A stretch of DNA of 64,000 nucleotides from Streptomyces sp. CB02400 (GCF_001905725.1 NZ_LIWB01000005.1:477441-541440), one strand, 5' to 3'. Positions 54,437 through 63,600 are shown, counted from the stretch's first letter. Notes: generated by a model from the letters alone, not told the origin. Translations and numbers: made by a program.

Positions 54437-56560
54437 ATGCGGTGGTTGGTGGGATGGAGCAGCACCGCCGCGGGCGCCACGGGGTTCGGCCCCACCGGCT
54501 CCGCCGGCGCCACCGGGATGGACGGCGAGACCGTGCACCCCGTGGGATCCCAACTCCTGTGGGGTGACCCCGACCCGCTCTGGGCGGTCGGCGACTGGCG
54601 CCCCGACGAGGTACGGGTGGTCAAGGCCGACGAGCAGACCCGGATCGCCGTCCTCGGCACGTGCGGGGCCTCCGACGAGCAACTGCGCGTCGCGCTGTTC
54701 GCCGCGCGGGGCGGGGCGCTGCGGCACCTGACCGCCTGGCCGGGGAGCTACACGGCGGTCGTGCAGGTGGGGCGCCGGGTCACCGTCTGCGGTGATCTCG
54801 CCGGTGCCCGGCCGGTCTTCCACACCCCCTGGGCGGGCGGCACCGCGTACGCGACCGCCGCGCTGCCGCTCGCCGACCTCATCGAGGCCAACCTCGACTT
54901 CGGACACCTCGCCGCGCTGCTCGCCGCCCCCGACGTGCCGGCCGCGCTCCACGACTCCACCCCGTACGACGGCGTGAAACGCATTCCGCCGGGGCATGCG
55001 CTGATCCTGCGCGCCGGGGCGCGCGAGATCGCCGGGTACGAACCCGTCGCCTCGCTCGCCGTCGCCGCGCCGCCCGCCGACCCCGACCGCGCGGTGGACG
55101 CCGTGCGGGACGCGCTGGTCGAGGCCGTACGGACACGGCTGGCCGCGCCCCGGCACGTTCCCGGCGCCGGTGTCGACCCCGGGCCCGTGCCCGGGATGGG
55201 CCCCGCCGAGCGGCGGGCGGCCCGCGGGACGCCCGTGCCGGGGATCGGGGCCGATCTGTCCGGCGGGCCGGCGTCCGGGGCGCTGGCGCTGCTGGCCGCG
55301 GGGCTGCCCGGGATGCCGGGGACCGTGCTGGGGCACGGGACGGGGGCGGGGGAGCGGCTGCTGGCCGTCACCTTCAACGACCTCGCCGGTGGGTTCGGTG
55401 GGGTGCGGGACGACGACGAGCTGTCACGGGCGGGGGCGCTGGCCGCCAATCCGCGGCTGCACCACGTGGTGGTGGCCGGCGCGGAGTCCACGCTCCCGTA
55501 CGTCGATCTGGACGGGCCGCTGACGGACGAGCCCGGGCCCTCGCTGGTGTCCGCCGCGCGGCACCGGGCGCGGCTGGCGGCGGGGAGCGCGGATCACTTC
55601 ACCGGGTACGGGGCGAAGCAGGTGCTGGACGCGCATCCGGCGCGGCTGGCCGATCTGCTGATGGACCGCAAGCGGCGGCATCTGGTGCGGCCGGTGGCCG
55701 CGCTGGCCAAGGCCGACGGGTCCGTGATGGTGCCCGCGCGCGTGTACGCCGCCGCTCGGCGGCTGGCGCGCACGCCGTACCGGGCGGGGCTGGAGTCGCT
55801 CGCGGAGCGGCTGTTGCAGCGGCGGCTGGACGACGACGGGCCCGGGGGTGCGGCGGATGCCTCGCTGGCCGCGCTGACCTGGGGGAGACCCGGGCCGGCG
55901 GCGCGCTGGCTGACGGGTGAGGCGTTGGCTGAAGTATCGGTTCGCCTGCAGGCGTCGACGCGGCGGTCCGAGGTGGGGCCGGGGCAGCGGCCCGGCGATT
56001 TCCGGGCGCGGGCGGCGCTGGCCCGGCACGCGGCGGATCTGCGGGTGCTGGAGCAGGCGGCCGAGGTCCGGTCCCAGCGGCTGCACGCGCCGTTCCTCGA
56101 CAACCAGGTCGTGCGGGCGTGCCGGGCGCTGCCGGAGGCGCTGCGGGTGCAGCCGGGGGCGCGGGCGTCGATCCTGCGGTCGGTGCTGGAGGGGGCGGGA
56201 GTACGGGAGCTGCCGGCGGGCTGGGGGGCGCCGGGGGCGGTCGGCTCGGCGACCGCGGCGCGTACGGGGCTGCGGGTGGCGGCGGACTCGCTGGTGGCGC
56301 TGTTCGACACGCCGCTGCTGGCGGAGGCGGGGCTGGTCGAGGCGCGGGTGGTGCGCAAGGCCCTGCGGGGCGCGGCGGAGGGTGAACCACTGCCGCTGGA
56401 CGGCCTGGCGGATCTGGTCGCCCTGGAAGTGTGGCTACGCCGCCTGCTGGCCCGCAGGGGAACCTGCTGGACCGGCACCCCGGCCCGCCAACGCGCGGTC
56501 CCGGGCGGAATCACCCCCCAACGCGGCGCCTTGGGCGCCGGCACAGCCGGCACCCGCTGA
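54437..56560 (+). CDS. Asparagine-synthetase-like protein with altered active sites
   Basis: 707 residues from an ATG with GGAGG upstream. The layout is an AsnB-like N-terminal Ntn domain (RRVTVCGDLAGARPVFH; GVKRIPPGHAL) and a C-terminal ATP-pyrophosphatase domain. Mature class II amidotransferases need Cys at position 2; here the N-terminus is MRWLVGW, so no glutaminase activity is expected. The PP-loop usually reads SGGxDS; here residues 275-280 are S-G-G-P-A-S, losing the Asp. ADLSGG and the downstream helices (VVRACRALPEALR) still fit the fold. Related cyclases act in lasso-peptide and beta-lactam biosynthesis, but no precursor or leader peptidase lies nearby. Function unknown. Confidence 0.8.
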   Translation: MRWLVGWSSTAAGATGFGPTGSAGATGMDGETVHPVGSQLLWGDPDPLWAVGDWRPDEVRVVKADEQTRIAVLGTCGASDEQLRVALFAARGGALRHLTAWPGSYTAVVQVGRRVTVCGDLAGARPVFHTPWAGGTAYATAALPLADLIEANLDFGHLAALLAAPDVPAALHDSTPYDGVKRIPPGHALILRAGAREIAGYEPVASLAVAAPPADPDRAVDAVRDALVEAVRTRLAAPRHVPGAGVDPGPVPGMGPAERRAARGTPVPGIGADLSGGPASGALALLAAGLPGMPGTVLGHGTGAGERLLAVTFNDLAGGFGGVRDDDELSRAGALAANPRLHHVVVAGAESTLPYVDLDGPLTDEPGPSLVSAARHRARLAAGSADHFTGYGAKQVLDAHPARLADLLMDRKRRHLVRPVAALAKADGSVMVPARVYAAARRLARTPYRAGLESLAERLLQRRLDDDGPGGAADASLAALTWGRPGPAARWLTGEALAEVSVRLQASTRRSEVGPGQRPGDFRARAALARHAADLRVLEQAAEVRSQRLHAPFLDNQVVRACRALPEALRVQPGARASILRSVLEGAGVRELPAGWGAPGAVGSATAARTGLRVAADSLVALFDTPLLAEAGLVEARVVRKALRGAAEGEPLPLDGLADLVALEVWLRRLLARRGTCWTGTPARQRAVPGGITPQRGALGAGTAGTR

Positions 56561-56565
56561 GGTTC

Positions 56566-56670
56566 GCCTGCGGTGCAGGGTTCGGTCTGGTGGGTGGGAT
56601 GGCTACGGTGCGGGGTTCGGTCTGGTGGGTGGATGCCTGCGGCGCAGTGTTCGGTTCGGTGGGGGCTTGG
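56566..56670. repeat. Three imperfect ~35-bp tandem repeats
   Basis: Units centred on GGTTCGGTCTGGTGGGTGG occur at about 56578, 56615 and 56650, each preceded by a GCxxCGGxGCxG stretch. The third copy is the most diverged. Confidence 0.65.
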
Positions 56671-56867
56671 GTAGCGCCTAGGGCCGGTAGGTGGGTCGGG
56701 GCCGCGTCGGGGGTGTCCGTCCTCGGACTGGCGCGAAATAGGTGTCTCGGATGGCCGGGGGTGCGGACGCGCCAGCCACTGCGGGCGGCCACCCCCGCCC
56801 CGTCCCCTCCTCGCCGTGGGCGACTACATGCCGCCGTCCCCGCGCCCCGCGATCCGCATTCCGAGTC

Positions 56868-56960
56868 CTGCGCCCCGCGCCCACATTCCGCACCCCGCGC
56901 CCACATTCCGCACCCCGCGCCCGCATTCCGTGCCCGCATTCCGCGCCCCGCGGGCAACCG
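56868..56960. repeat. Short tandem repeats (CGCGCCCACATTCCGCACCC family)
   Basis: About four to five copies of a 20-bp unit, varying as ACATTCCGCACC, GCATTCCGTGCC and GCATTCCGCGCC. There are no spacers between copies, so it is a minisatellite and not a CRISPR array. Confidence 0.7.
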
Positions 56961-57241
56961 TGTCGCCGCCCCGCCGTTCCCGCGGGCAGCCGCATGCCGC
57001 GTTCCCGCGGGCAGTCGTGCCGCTGGGGCGGCACGGGTGGGCGCGACGGCACCCCGTAAGCGCCGGGCTGCGCGAACCACCCCCGGCCCACACCAACGTG
57101 GAGCACCCCGCAAGGGCGGCCGCGCAGACCGCCCCCGGTGCACGCCCACACGGGGCACCCATACGGCACGGGCCCACGAAAACACTGAGGCACCCCGCAA
57201 GCACCGAACCGCACAGCCCCACCGGTGCCGCCAAGCCACCC

Positions 57242-57997
57242 CTACGCCGGGCGTGAACGCAACCCTTCCAGCAAGATGTCCAGCAACCGCGCCGACGCCG
57301 CAGCCTGCTGCGCCGCATCCGGCAGGGACGGCGCCGCCGTCGCGATCACCAGCAGGACGTCGGACACCGACACATCCGGCCGAAGCTCGCCCGCGGCCCG
57401 CGCCCGGTCCACCAACTGCCCGACAACATCCAGCAGCTGCGCCGCCCCGGCATCGTCCTCCGCCGCCACAGCCGCCGGCGCCTCCGGCACCAGCCGCAGC
57501 TCACCCGCCCCCGCCACCTGCGTCCGCTGCTGCGGCAACCGCGCATGGTCCGGCAGACCGTGCTCCTCCGCCACACCCACCCGCAGCACCTGCGGCGGCA
57601 GCAACCGCCCCGCGCCGGACGCGACCGACGTGCGCAGGAAACGGGACAGCGCCGACCACGGCTCGTCCTCCTGGCCGAGCGCCGCCCGCGCCTGGTCGGT
57701 CAGCCGGGAGGTCTCCTCCTCGGCGATCCGCCGCACCAGGACGTCCTTGCTCGGGAAGCGCCGGTACACCGTGCCCACGCCGACCCGTGCCCGGCGCGCC
57801 ACGTCCTCCATCGGCGCGCCGTAGCCCAGCTCGCCGAAGACCTCCCGCGCGGCACGCAGCACGTGCTCCAGATTGCGCTGGGCGTCCACGCGCAGCGGCG
57901 TCGTGCGCGCCCCGTCCGGGCGTCCGCCGCCCGTGGGCGCGCTCATGGTCGCGCCGGCCGCGAGAGCGGAAGACCAATGAGAGTCCTGAACATGCAT
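57242..57997 (-). CDS. atrA: TetR family regulator AtrA
   Basis: 251 residues from the ATG at 57997, which has GGGGGA upstream. A tail of about 35 residues precedes the TetR HTH (NLEHVLRAAREVFGELGYGAPMEDVARRARVGVGTVYRRFPSKDVLV). The C-terminal ligand domain contains an Ala/Asp-rich insertion that varies between species. The start MHVQDSHWSS and the HTH match what I recall of AtrA, a global activator of actinorhodin and streptomycin pathway regulators that also controls N-acetylglucosamine uptake. Its position divergent from an NDH-2 gene is the conserved one. Confidence 0.9.
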   Translation of the reverse strand: MHVQDSHWSSALAAGATMSAPTGGGRPDGARTTPLRVDAQRNLEHVLRAAREVFGELGYGAPMEDVARRARVGVGTVYRRFPSKDVLVRRIAEEETSRLTDQARAALGQEDEPWSALSRFLRTSVASGAGRLLPPQVLRVGVAEEHGLPDHARLPQQRTQVAGAGELRLVPEAPAAVAAEDDAGAAQLLDVVGQLVDRARAAGELRPDVSVSDVLLVIATAAPSLPDAAQQAAASARLLDILLEGLRSRPA

Positions 57998-58375
57998 ATG
58001 TATTCCCCCGGTAATGACGTCTCCCCCCGGAGACTTCTCCCCGCCATTGATGTCCGGGGCGCGTGGAACAGGCCCGGCTTGTCGGTCCCGCCCGTCGCGA
58101 GCCCGATGAGCGCATCCCCCTACACCCCGTCGACAGACGAACATAGTTGAGAGGGGGTCAATTCAGAAGGGGCAGGTTCCGCACGGAGCGCCCCTCGATC
58201 GGAGTACGGGGCGCATACGTCCCGAATGTACCCCTGAGTGAGGTCCAGATCACCGCTGCTGACCTGGGGGAATTCCGGCAGGGTCGGTGAATCGGCCAAC
58301 CCGGTGTGTGCGGGCCCTCCGGTCACACAATTCGTCGGGGCTGTGGACAAACGCAAGCGGCGGGTGCGTCATGGG
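57998..58375. promoter_or_regulatory. Divergent promoter region atrA / ndh
   Basis: 378 bases with no gene. It must hold both promoters and, by analogy with many TetR genes, may contain an AtrA operator. I do not see a perfect dyad that clearly marks it. Confidence 0.45.
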
Positions 58376-59755
58376 ATGGTGAAGGAACGTGCGCGCATTC
58401 TCGTTGTCGGCGGCGGCTACGTCGGGATGTACACGGCCCTGCGCCTCCAGCGGAGGCTGAAACGGGAACTCGGGCGGGGCGAGGCCGAGATCACGGTCGT
58501 CACCCCGGATCCGTACATGACGTACCAGCCCTTCCTCCCCGAAGCGGCCGCCGGTGCCATTTCCCCTCGCCACGTCGTCGTACCGCTGCGTCGTGTCCTC
58601 GACCGGTGCCACGTCGTCATCGGCGAGGCCACCCGCATCGACCACGCCAAGCGCACCGCCACCGTCAGCACGCTCGCCACCGGCGAGGAGGGCACGGGAG
58701 GGCGGCAGATCACGTACGACGAACTGGTGCTCGCGCCCGGTTCCGTGTCGCGCACCCTGCCGATCCCCGGTCTCGCCGATCACGCCATCGGCTTCAAGAC
58801 GGTGGAGGAGGCCATCGGCCTGCGCAACCATGTGCTGGAGCAGATGGACATCGCCTCCTCCACCCGTGACCCCGCCATCCGGGACGCCGCCCTGACCTTC
58901 GTCTTCGTCGGCGGCGGCTACGCGGGCGTCGAGGCGCTCGGCGAGCTGGAGGACATGGCCCGCTACGCCGCGCGGTACTACCACAACATCCGGCCCGAGG
59001 ACATGAAGTGGATCCTCGTCGAGGCGTCCGGGCGCATCCTGCCCGAGGTCGGGGAGGAGATGGGCCGGTACACCGTCACCGAACTGCGCCGGCGCAACAT
59101 CGACGTACGTCTCGAGACGCGGCTGGAGTCCTGCGCCGACCGCGTCGCCGTGCTCAGTGACGGGTCACGCTTTCCCACGCGTACGGTCGTGTGGACCGCC
59201 GGCGTCAAGCCGCATCCCGTCCTCGCCGCCACCGATCTGCCGCTGAACGGGCGAGGGCGGCTGAAGTGCACCGCCGAGCTGGCCGTGGTCGGGACCGCGC
59301 ACGCGTGGGCCGCCGGGGACGCCGCCGCCGTCCCCGACGTCACCGCGCGGGAGCCGGGGCGGGAGTGCGCCCCCAACGCGCAGCACGCGCTCCGCCAGGC
59401 GCGCGTCCTCGGCGACAACGTCGTCCGCTCCCTGCGGGGTGAGCCCCTGGAGACGTACGCCCACAAGTACGCCGGTTCCGTCGCCTCGCTAGGACTGCAC
59501 AAGGGCGTCGCCCAGGTGTACGGGCGCAAGCTCAAGGGCTACCCCGCCTGGTTCATGCACCGGACCTATCACCTCAGCCGGGTCCCGACCTTCAACCGCA
59601 AGGCGCGGGTCGCCGCCGAGTGGACGCTCGCCGGGCTCTTCAAACGGGAGGTCGTCTCGCTCGGTTCACTCGAACACCCCAGGGCGGAGTTCGAACTGGC
59701 GGCCGGTGGAAAGCCTTCTCAGGACCCCCCGCACAACCCGAAGGGGTCGTCCTGA
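58376..59755 (+). CDS. ndh: Type II NADH dehydrogenase (NDH-2)
   Basis: 459 residues. FAD-binding ARILVVGGGYVGMYTALRL and NADH-binding LTFVFVGGGYAGVEALGEL fingerprints are both present, with TVVWTAGVKPHPVL and AWAAGDAAAVPD between them and the quinone-side C-terminal region. The C-terminal RKARVAAEWTLAGLFKREVVSLG is an amphipathic membrane-binding stretch. The enzyme passes electrons from NADH to menaquinone without proton pumping. The ATG at 58376 lacks a clear SD; the GTG at 58379 is an equal candidate. It is divergent from atrA. Confidence 0.93.
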   Translation: MVKERARILVVGGGYVGMYTALRLQRRLKRELGRGEAEITVVTPDPYMTYQPFLPEAAAGAISPRHVVVPLRRVLDRCHVVIGEATRIDHAKRTATVSTLATGEEGTGGRQITYDELVLAPGSVSRTLPIPGLADHAIGFKTVEEAIGLRNHVLEQMDIASSTRDPAIRDAALTFVFVGGGYAGVEALGELEDMARYAARYYHNIRPEDMKWILVEASGRILPEVGEEMGRYTVTELRRRNIDVRLETRLESCADRVAVLSDGSRFPTRTVVWTAGVKPHPVLAATDLPLNGRGRLKCTAELAVVGTAHAWAAGDAAAVPDVTAREPGRECAPNAQHALRQARVLGDNVVRSLRGEPLETYAHKYAGSVASLGLHKGVAQVYGRKLKGYPAWFMHRTYHLSRVPTFNRKARVAAEWTLAGLFKREVVSLGSLEHPRAEFELAAGGKPSQDPPHNPKGSS

Positions 59756-59928
59756 CCGGACCCAGGAACTCCAGCGGCCGGACCGGCGTCTGACGGATGT
59801 CGGCCCGGTCGGCACCCTGCCAGACTGGTCCACCACCGCGGGCGGGCCCCCGCCCACCCCGGTGCGGCCCCCGGGGCCCCGGCCGGTCCCGGTTTCCGGC
59901 CGCCGACAACTACACGAGGCAAGGATTC

Positions 59929-61596
59929 GTGAACTTCACGCGCTGGAGCGCCCGGCTCCCCGGAACGCAGCGCCGCGCCGCAGCGCGGAACGAGCAGGCG
60001 GTCTCCCCGGACCGGCGGGGAGAGGGCTCCGTGCCCGGGGCCCGCGCCGAACAACTCACCGACGACGTGCGGCCCGTGCCCGCCGTCGACGATCTCGGGG
60101 TACGCGAGGTCCTGGACCACGTCCCCTCCCTCGTCGCCCTGGTCCACGGCCCCGACCACCGCATCGCCTACGTCAACGACGCCTACACGGCGGCCTTCGG
60201 CGCCCGCCCGATCGGCGCCCCCGCGCGCGGAGCCCTCCCCGAGCTGGAGGCACTCGGCCTGCTGCCCCTCCTCGACCAGGTCCTGCGCAGCGGCAAGTCC
60301 CGCACGGTGAAGTCCCGCAAGGCCCCCGACGGCCGCTCCTACACCTTCACCTGCACCCCGGTCACCGAGGGCGAGGGCCGCGGGGTGCTGGTCTTCGCCA
60401 CCGACGTCACCGACCACGCCGAGGCCGCCGAACGCCTGCGCGCCAGCGAACGCCGCCAGCGCGAGACCGCCGTCACCCTCCAGCGCTCCCTCCTCCCCCA
60501 GGAACTGGAGGAGCCCGACGACCTGCGCGTCGCCGCCACCTACCACCCCGGCGGCACCGAGGCCGCCGTCGGCGGAGACTGGTACGACGTGATCACCCTG
60601 GGCGGCGGCCGCACCGCCCTCGTCATCGGCGACGTCATGGGACGAGGGGTGCGCGCGGCGGCGGTCATGGGCCAGCTCCGTACGGCCGTACGGGCCTACG
60701 CGCGGCTCGACCTCCCGCCGCACGAGGTGCTCCAGCTCCTCGACGGCCTCGCCATGGAGATCGACGCCAACCAGATCGCCACCTGCGCGTACGCCATCCA
60801 CGACCCCAACGAGGGCAGCCTGGTGTACGCCTCCGCCGGCCACCTGCCCATCCTGGTCCGCGACGAAAACGGCACCGTCCGGCGCGCCGACGAACCGACC
60901 GGCCCCCCGCTCGGCACCGGCGGCTGGATGCACGCGTCCGGCTCCGTCCCCCTCACCCCCGGTTCCACCGCCGTCCTCTACACGGACGGCCTGGTCGAGC
61001 GGAGGAACGAGGACCTGGACGAGGGCATCGCCGCCCTGGAACGCGCCCTGGCCGGAGCCACCGGCAGTCCCCAGGTCGTCTGTGACCGCCTGGTCCGCTC
61101 GGCCGGCGTCACCCCGGACCACGACGACGACGTCGCCGTCCTGGTCCTCCAGCACCCCGCCCGCAAGGGCGCGGAGAGCGAGCTCTTCCGCAACGCCGCG
61201 CTGGAACTGCTCGGCGGGGTCGAGGCGGCCCCACGCGCGCGTGCCTTCGCATCCGGCGTGCTGACCAGCTGGCGTTTCCCCGTCGAACTGCACGACCTGG
61301 GCGTCCTGGCCACCAGCGAACTGGTCGCCAACTCCCTCCAGCACGGCACACCGCCCATGCGGCTGCGGCTGCGCCGCACCGACCGCCGCCTGATCATCGA
61401 GGTCACCGACGGCGACGACCACCTGCCGAGGCGCCGCCGCGCGGAACCCGGCGACGAGTCCGGCCGGGGCATCGCGATCGTCGCGACGATCGCCTCCGGC
61501 TGGGGCAGCAGACGCACCCCGGGCGGCGGCAAGGCGGTCTGGTGCGAATTCCTCCTGCCGAAGCCGAAGTCGGAGCCGAAGACGCCCGGCTCGTAA
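59929..61596 (+). CDS. PAS + SpoIIE/PP2C phosphatase + HATPase regulator
   Basis: 555 residues from the GTG at 59929 (AGGCAAGG upstream). Order: a short N-terminus; a PAS domain (about 65-165: VPSLVALVHGPDHRIAYVNDAYTAAFG); a PP2C phosphatase domain (about 185-405) with metal-binding Asp in GGDWYDVITLGGGRTALVIGDVMGRG and in the late DHDDDVAVLVL; and an RsbW-like ATPase domain (about 420-545: LATSELVANSLQHG). Such proteins dephosphorylate anti-anti-sigma factors and can also act as anti-sigma kinases. Streptomyces have dozens. The target is unknown. It starts about 175 bases after ndh. Confidence 0.93.
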   Translation: MNFTRWSARLPGTQRRAAARNEQAVSPDRRGEGSVPGARAEQLTDDVRPVPAVDDLGVREVLDHVPSLVALVHGPDHRIAYVNDAYTAAFGARPIGAPARGALPELEALGLLPLLDQVLRSGKSRTVKSRKAPDGRSYTFTCTPVTEGEGRGVLVFATDVTDHAEAAERLRASERRQRETAVTLQRSLLPQELEEPDDLRVAATYHPGGTEAAVGGDWYDVITLGGGRTALVIGDVMGRGVRAAAVMGQLRTAVRAYARLDLPPHEVLQLLDGLAMEIDANQIATCAYAIHDPNEGSLVYASAGHLPILVRDENGTVRRADEPTGPPLGTGGWMHASGSVPLTPGSTAVLYTDGLVERRNEDLDEGIAALERALAGATGSPQVVCDRLVRSAGVTPDHDDDVAVLVLQHPARKGAESELFRNAALELLGGVEAAPRARAFASGVLTSWRFPVELHDLGVLATSELVANSLQHGTPPMRLRLRRTDRRLIIEVTDGDDHLPRRRRAEPGDESGRGIAIVATIASGWGSRRTPGGGKAVWCEFLLPKPKSEPKTPGS

Positions 61597-61608
61597 CAGA
61601 GCCGGGCG
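61583..61608. terminator. Hairpin overlapping the phosphatase stop codon
   Basis: CGCCCGGCTC (61583-61592), loop GTAACA holding the TAA stop, GAGCCGGGCG (61599-61608). It lies between convergent genes and may work in both directions. Confidence 0.7.
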
Positions 61609-61649
61609 TACGGGTTGGGTTGTACGGGGGTGAGGCAGGGGCGCGTGGA

Positions 61650-62936
61650 TCAGACGTGCGCCGGAGCCTGTCCCGCTGCCGCGCCGCCCTGCACCACCAC
61701 ACGGCTCCGCGCCACCGACGGCTGGTCCTGTACGTCCGTGAGCTGCCGCCCGAGCCGCACCGCCAGCACCGTGATGCCCAGCGAGAACAGCAGGAAGATC
61801 ACGACGTACGGCGCGTGCAGCGAGGCACCCAGCGGCCCGCCCACCGCCGGGCCCACGGCCAGCGCGAGCTGCTTCACCAGGGCGAACGCCGAGTTGTACT
61901 GCCCCGCCATCCCGGCCGGCGCGAGATCGGCGACCAGCGGCGCGAGCGTCGGCGACAGCATCGCCTCACCGAGCCCGAACAGCGCGTACGTCGAGATGAA
62001 CGCGGCGGTCGCCATCGTCTGGCTCCCGTTCCCCAGCCCCGCGTATCCGGCCACGGCCCACGCCACGGCCCAGATCAGCCCCACGGACGCGATCACGCGC
62101 GAGCGCTTGCGCCGCTCGACGAACCGCAGCACCGCGAACTGCGCGACCACGATCACCAGGGTGTTCGCGGCCAGCGCCGTCCCCAGCGCGGAGGTGGAGA
62201 TCCCGGCGGCCTCGACGCCGTACGCGCTCAGCCCCGACTCGAACTGTCCGTAGCAGGCGAAGAACAGCACGAAGCCCAGCACACACAGCTGCACCATGGC
62301 CCGGTTGCCCAGCAACTGCTTCCAGCTCCCCTTGGCCGACTGCGCCGGAGCGCCCCCGGCGCGCGACGCGTGCGGCATCCGCGCCGTCGCCATCACCACG
62401 ACCAGCAGCAGGAACATCGCCGCCTCGATCGCGAAGAGGAGAACGAAAGAGCTCGCTTTCGTGGGATCCACGAGGTGACCGCCGATGAGACCGCCGACGC
62501 CGAGCCCGAGGTTCTGCAGGAAGAACTGCGTGGCGAACGCCCGCGACCGGTTCTCCATGGTCGAGCAGTCCACGATCATCGTCGCGAGCGCCGGCTGCAT
62601 CACCGCCTGCCCGGCGCCCAGCGCCGCCGCCGACAGCAGCACGGTCGCCGCACCACTCGACAGGCCCAGGCTCAGCGCCCCGACCGCGGCCGTGACCAGG
62701 GCGACGAGCAGCACCGGCAGCGGGCCGCGCCGGACGATCGCCCGTCCGGCGAACGGCAGCACGATCAGCGCGGCCACGGCGAAGACGGCGAGTACGAGAC
62801 CCGCCGTCATGGCTCCCAGCCCTCGCACCTGCGCCACATAGACGTACAGGTACGGGACCGTGAAGCCCAGCCCGAACGCGCTGAGTGCGTTGCCCACGTG
62901 GATCCGGCGCATCGCCGCGCCCATCGCCCTGGTCAC
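61650..62936 (-). CDS. MFS transporter
   Basis: 428 residues from the GTG at 62936, chosen because GAGAGAGG lies 5 bases ahead; a TTG at 62951 overlaps that site. Twelve membrane helices are predicted. The first (IHVGNALSAFGLGFTVPYLYVYVAQV) and the A-motif-like loop FAGRAIVRRGPLP match drug-efflux-type MFS_1 proteins. The mid-protein loop is short and basic (MATARMPHASRAGG). The divergent MarR gene at 63052 strongly suggests an efflux pump repressed by MarR until its ligand arrives. Substrate unknown. Confidence 0.9.
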   Translation of the reverse strand: MTRAMGAAMRRIHVGNALSAFGLGFTVPYLYVYVAQVRGLGAMTAGLVLAVFAVAALIVLPFAGRAIVRRGPLPVLLVALVTAAVGALSLGLSSGAATVLLSAAALGAGQAVMQPALATMIVDCSTMENRSRAFATQFFLQNLGLGVGGLIGGHLVDPTKASSFVLLFAIEAAMFLLLVVVMATARMPHASRAGGAPAQSAKGSWKQLLGNRAMVQLCVLGFVLFFACYGQFESGLSAYGVEAAGISTSALGTALAANTLVIVVAQFAVLRFVERRKRSRVIASVGLIWAVAWAVAGYAGLGNGSQTMATAAFISTYALFGLGEAMLSPTLAPLVADLAPAGMAGQYNSAFALVKQLALAVGPAVGGPLGASLHAPYVVIFLLFSLGITVLAVRLGRQLTDVQDQPSVARSRVVVQGGAAAGQAPAHV

Positions 62937-62970
62937 GTTCACCTCTCTCAAGCAAGTAGTTAGGAGTGAA

Positions 62971-63000
62971 GACTTAGAAGCTAAAGTTCGATGCTAAAGG
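62971..63000. promoter_or_regulatory. Candidate MarR operator
   Basis: GACTTAGAAGCTAAAGTTC (62971-62989) is an imperfect dyad, and GCTAAAG recurs at 62993-62999. It is A+T-rich and lies in the 115-bp gap between the divergent MFS and MarR genes. Confidence 0.45.
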
Positions 63001-63017
63001 CTACACAGTGAAGGACT

Positions 63018-63047
63018 TCAAGGCAAAGGAGGGGCGTGCCATACTGC
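63018..63047 (+). promoter_or_regulatory. Probable promoter of the MarR gene
   Basis: TTCAAG (63018-63023) and TACTGC (63042-63047) are 18 bases apart; the ATG follows 4 bases later, suggesting a leaderless or near-leaderless message. Confidence 0.4.
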
Positions 63048-63051
63048 GGCC

Positions 63052-63600
63052 ATGGGCGACACCTCCGGCCTCGGCGAGCCGACACTCGAAGAGCAGATCG
63101 CCGCGTACCAGCGCGAGTTCCAGGACCTCGACCCCCAGGTCGAGAAGATCGTCAACGCGCTGTCCCGCCTGAACCGCCGTATGAACGTCGCCTACGGCCG
63201 TCAGACCGCCGAGCTCGGCATCACCAACGCCGACTGGGAGGTCCTCAAGGCCCTCGTCCTCTCCGGCGCCCCGTACCGCATGGGTCCCGGCGACCTCGCC
63301 AAGCGCCTCGGCCTGACCCCGGCCGCCATGACCCACCGGATCGACCGCATGGTCACCGAGGGGCTGGTCGACCGGGAGCGGGACGAGACCAACCGGGTCC
63401 GCGTGATCGTGGAGCTGACCTCCGCCGGCCGCGAGAAGTGGCTCGAGGCGATGCGCCTGGCCACCGTCTTCGAGGAGGACCTCCTCCAGGACCTCGACCC
63501 GGACGAGCGGACGACGCTGGGCGAGGTCCTCACCCGCCTCCTGCGCCGGGTGGAACACGCCCAGCCGGACGCCGGCGGACGCCTCAGCGACCTGGACTGA
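63052..63600 (+). CDS. MarR family transcriptional regulator
   Basis: 182 residues. The winged HTH lies at about 60-125: LGITNADWEVLKALVLSG, GPGDLAKRLGLTPAAMTHRIDRMVTEGLVDRERD, and the wing RVRVIVELT. N- and C-terminal helices form the dimer domain. It is divergent from the MFS gene with 115 bases between and probably represses it. An AAGGAGGGG sequence is about 15 bases upstream but may be too far to act as SD. Confidence 0.92.
   Translation: MGDTSGLGEPTLEEQIAAYQREFQDLDPQVEKIVNALSRLNRRMNVAYGRQTAELGITNADWEVLKALVLSGAPYRMGPGDLAKRLGLTPAAMTHRIDRMVTEGLVDRERDETNRVRVIVELTSAGREKWLEAMRLATVFEEDLLQDLDPDERTTLGEVLTRLLRRVEHAQPDAGGRLSDLD

Larger units (their letters stand above)
56561..57241. other. Repeat-rich noncoding region before the atrA 3' end
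   Basis: 681 bases. It has two tandem-repeat patches (56566-56670 and 56868-56960) and several CCCGCGGGCA/CCCCGCAAG motifs further on (56950-57210). No frame shows steady codon bias and no start signals are present. It lies between two convergent genes and could be free to drift. Confidence 0.5.

Noticed and set aside
54437..56560. Lasso-peptide biosynthetic cluster
   Set aside because: No precursor peptide, leader peptidase or RRE gene lies nearby; only a distant cyclase-like fold is present.
56868..56960. Short repeats considered as a CRISPR array
   Set aside because: Copies are contiguous with no spacers and drift in sequence, and there are no cas genes.
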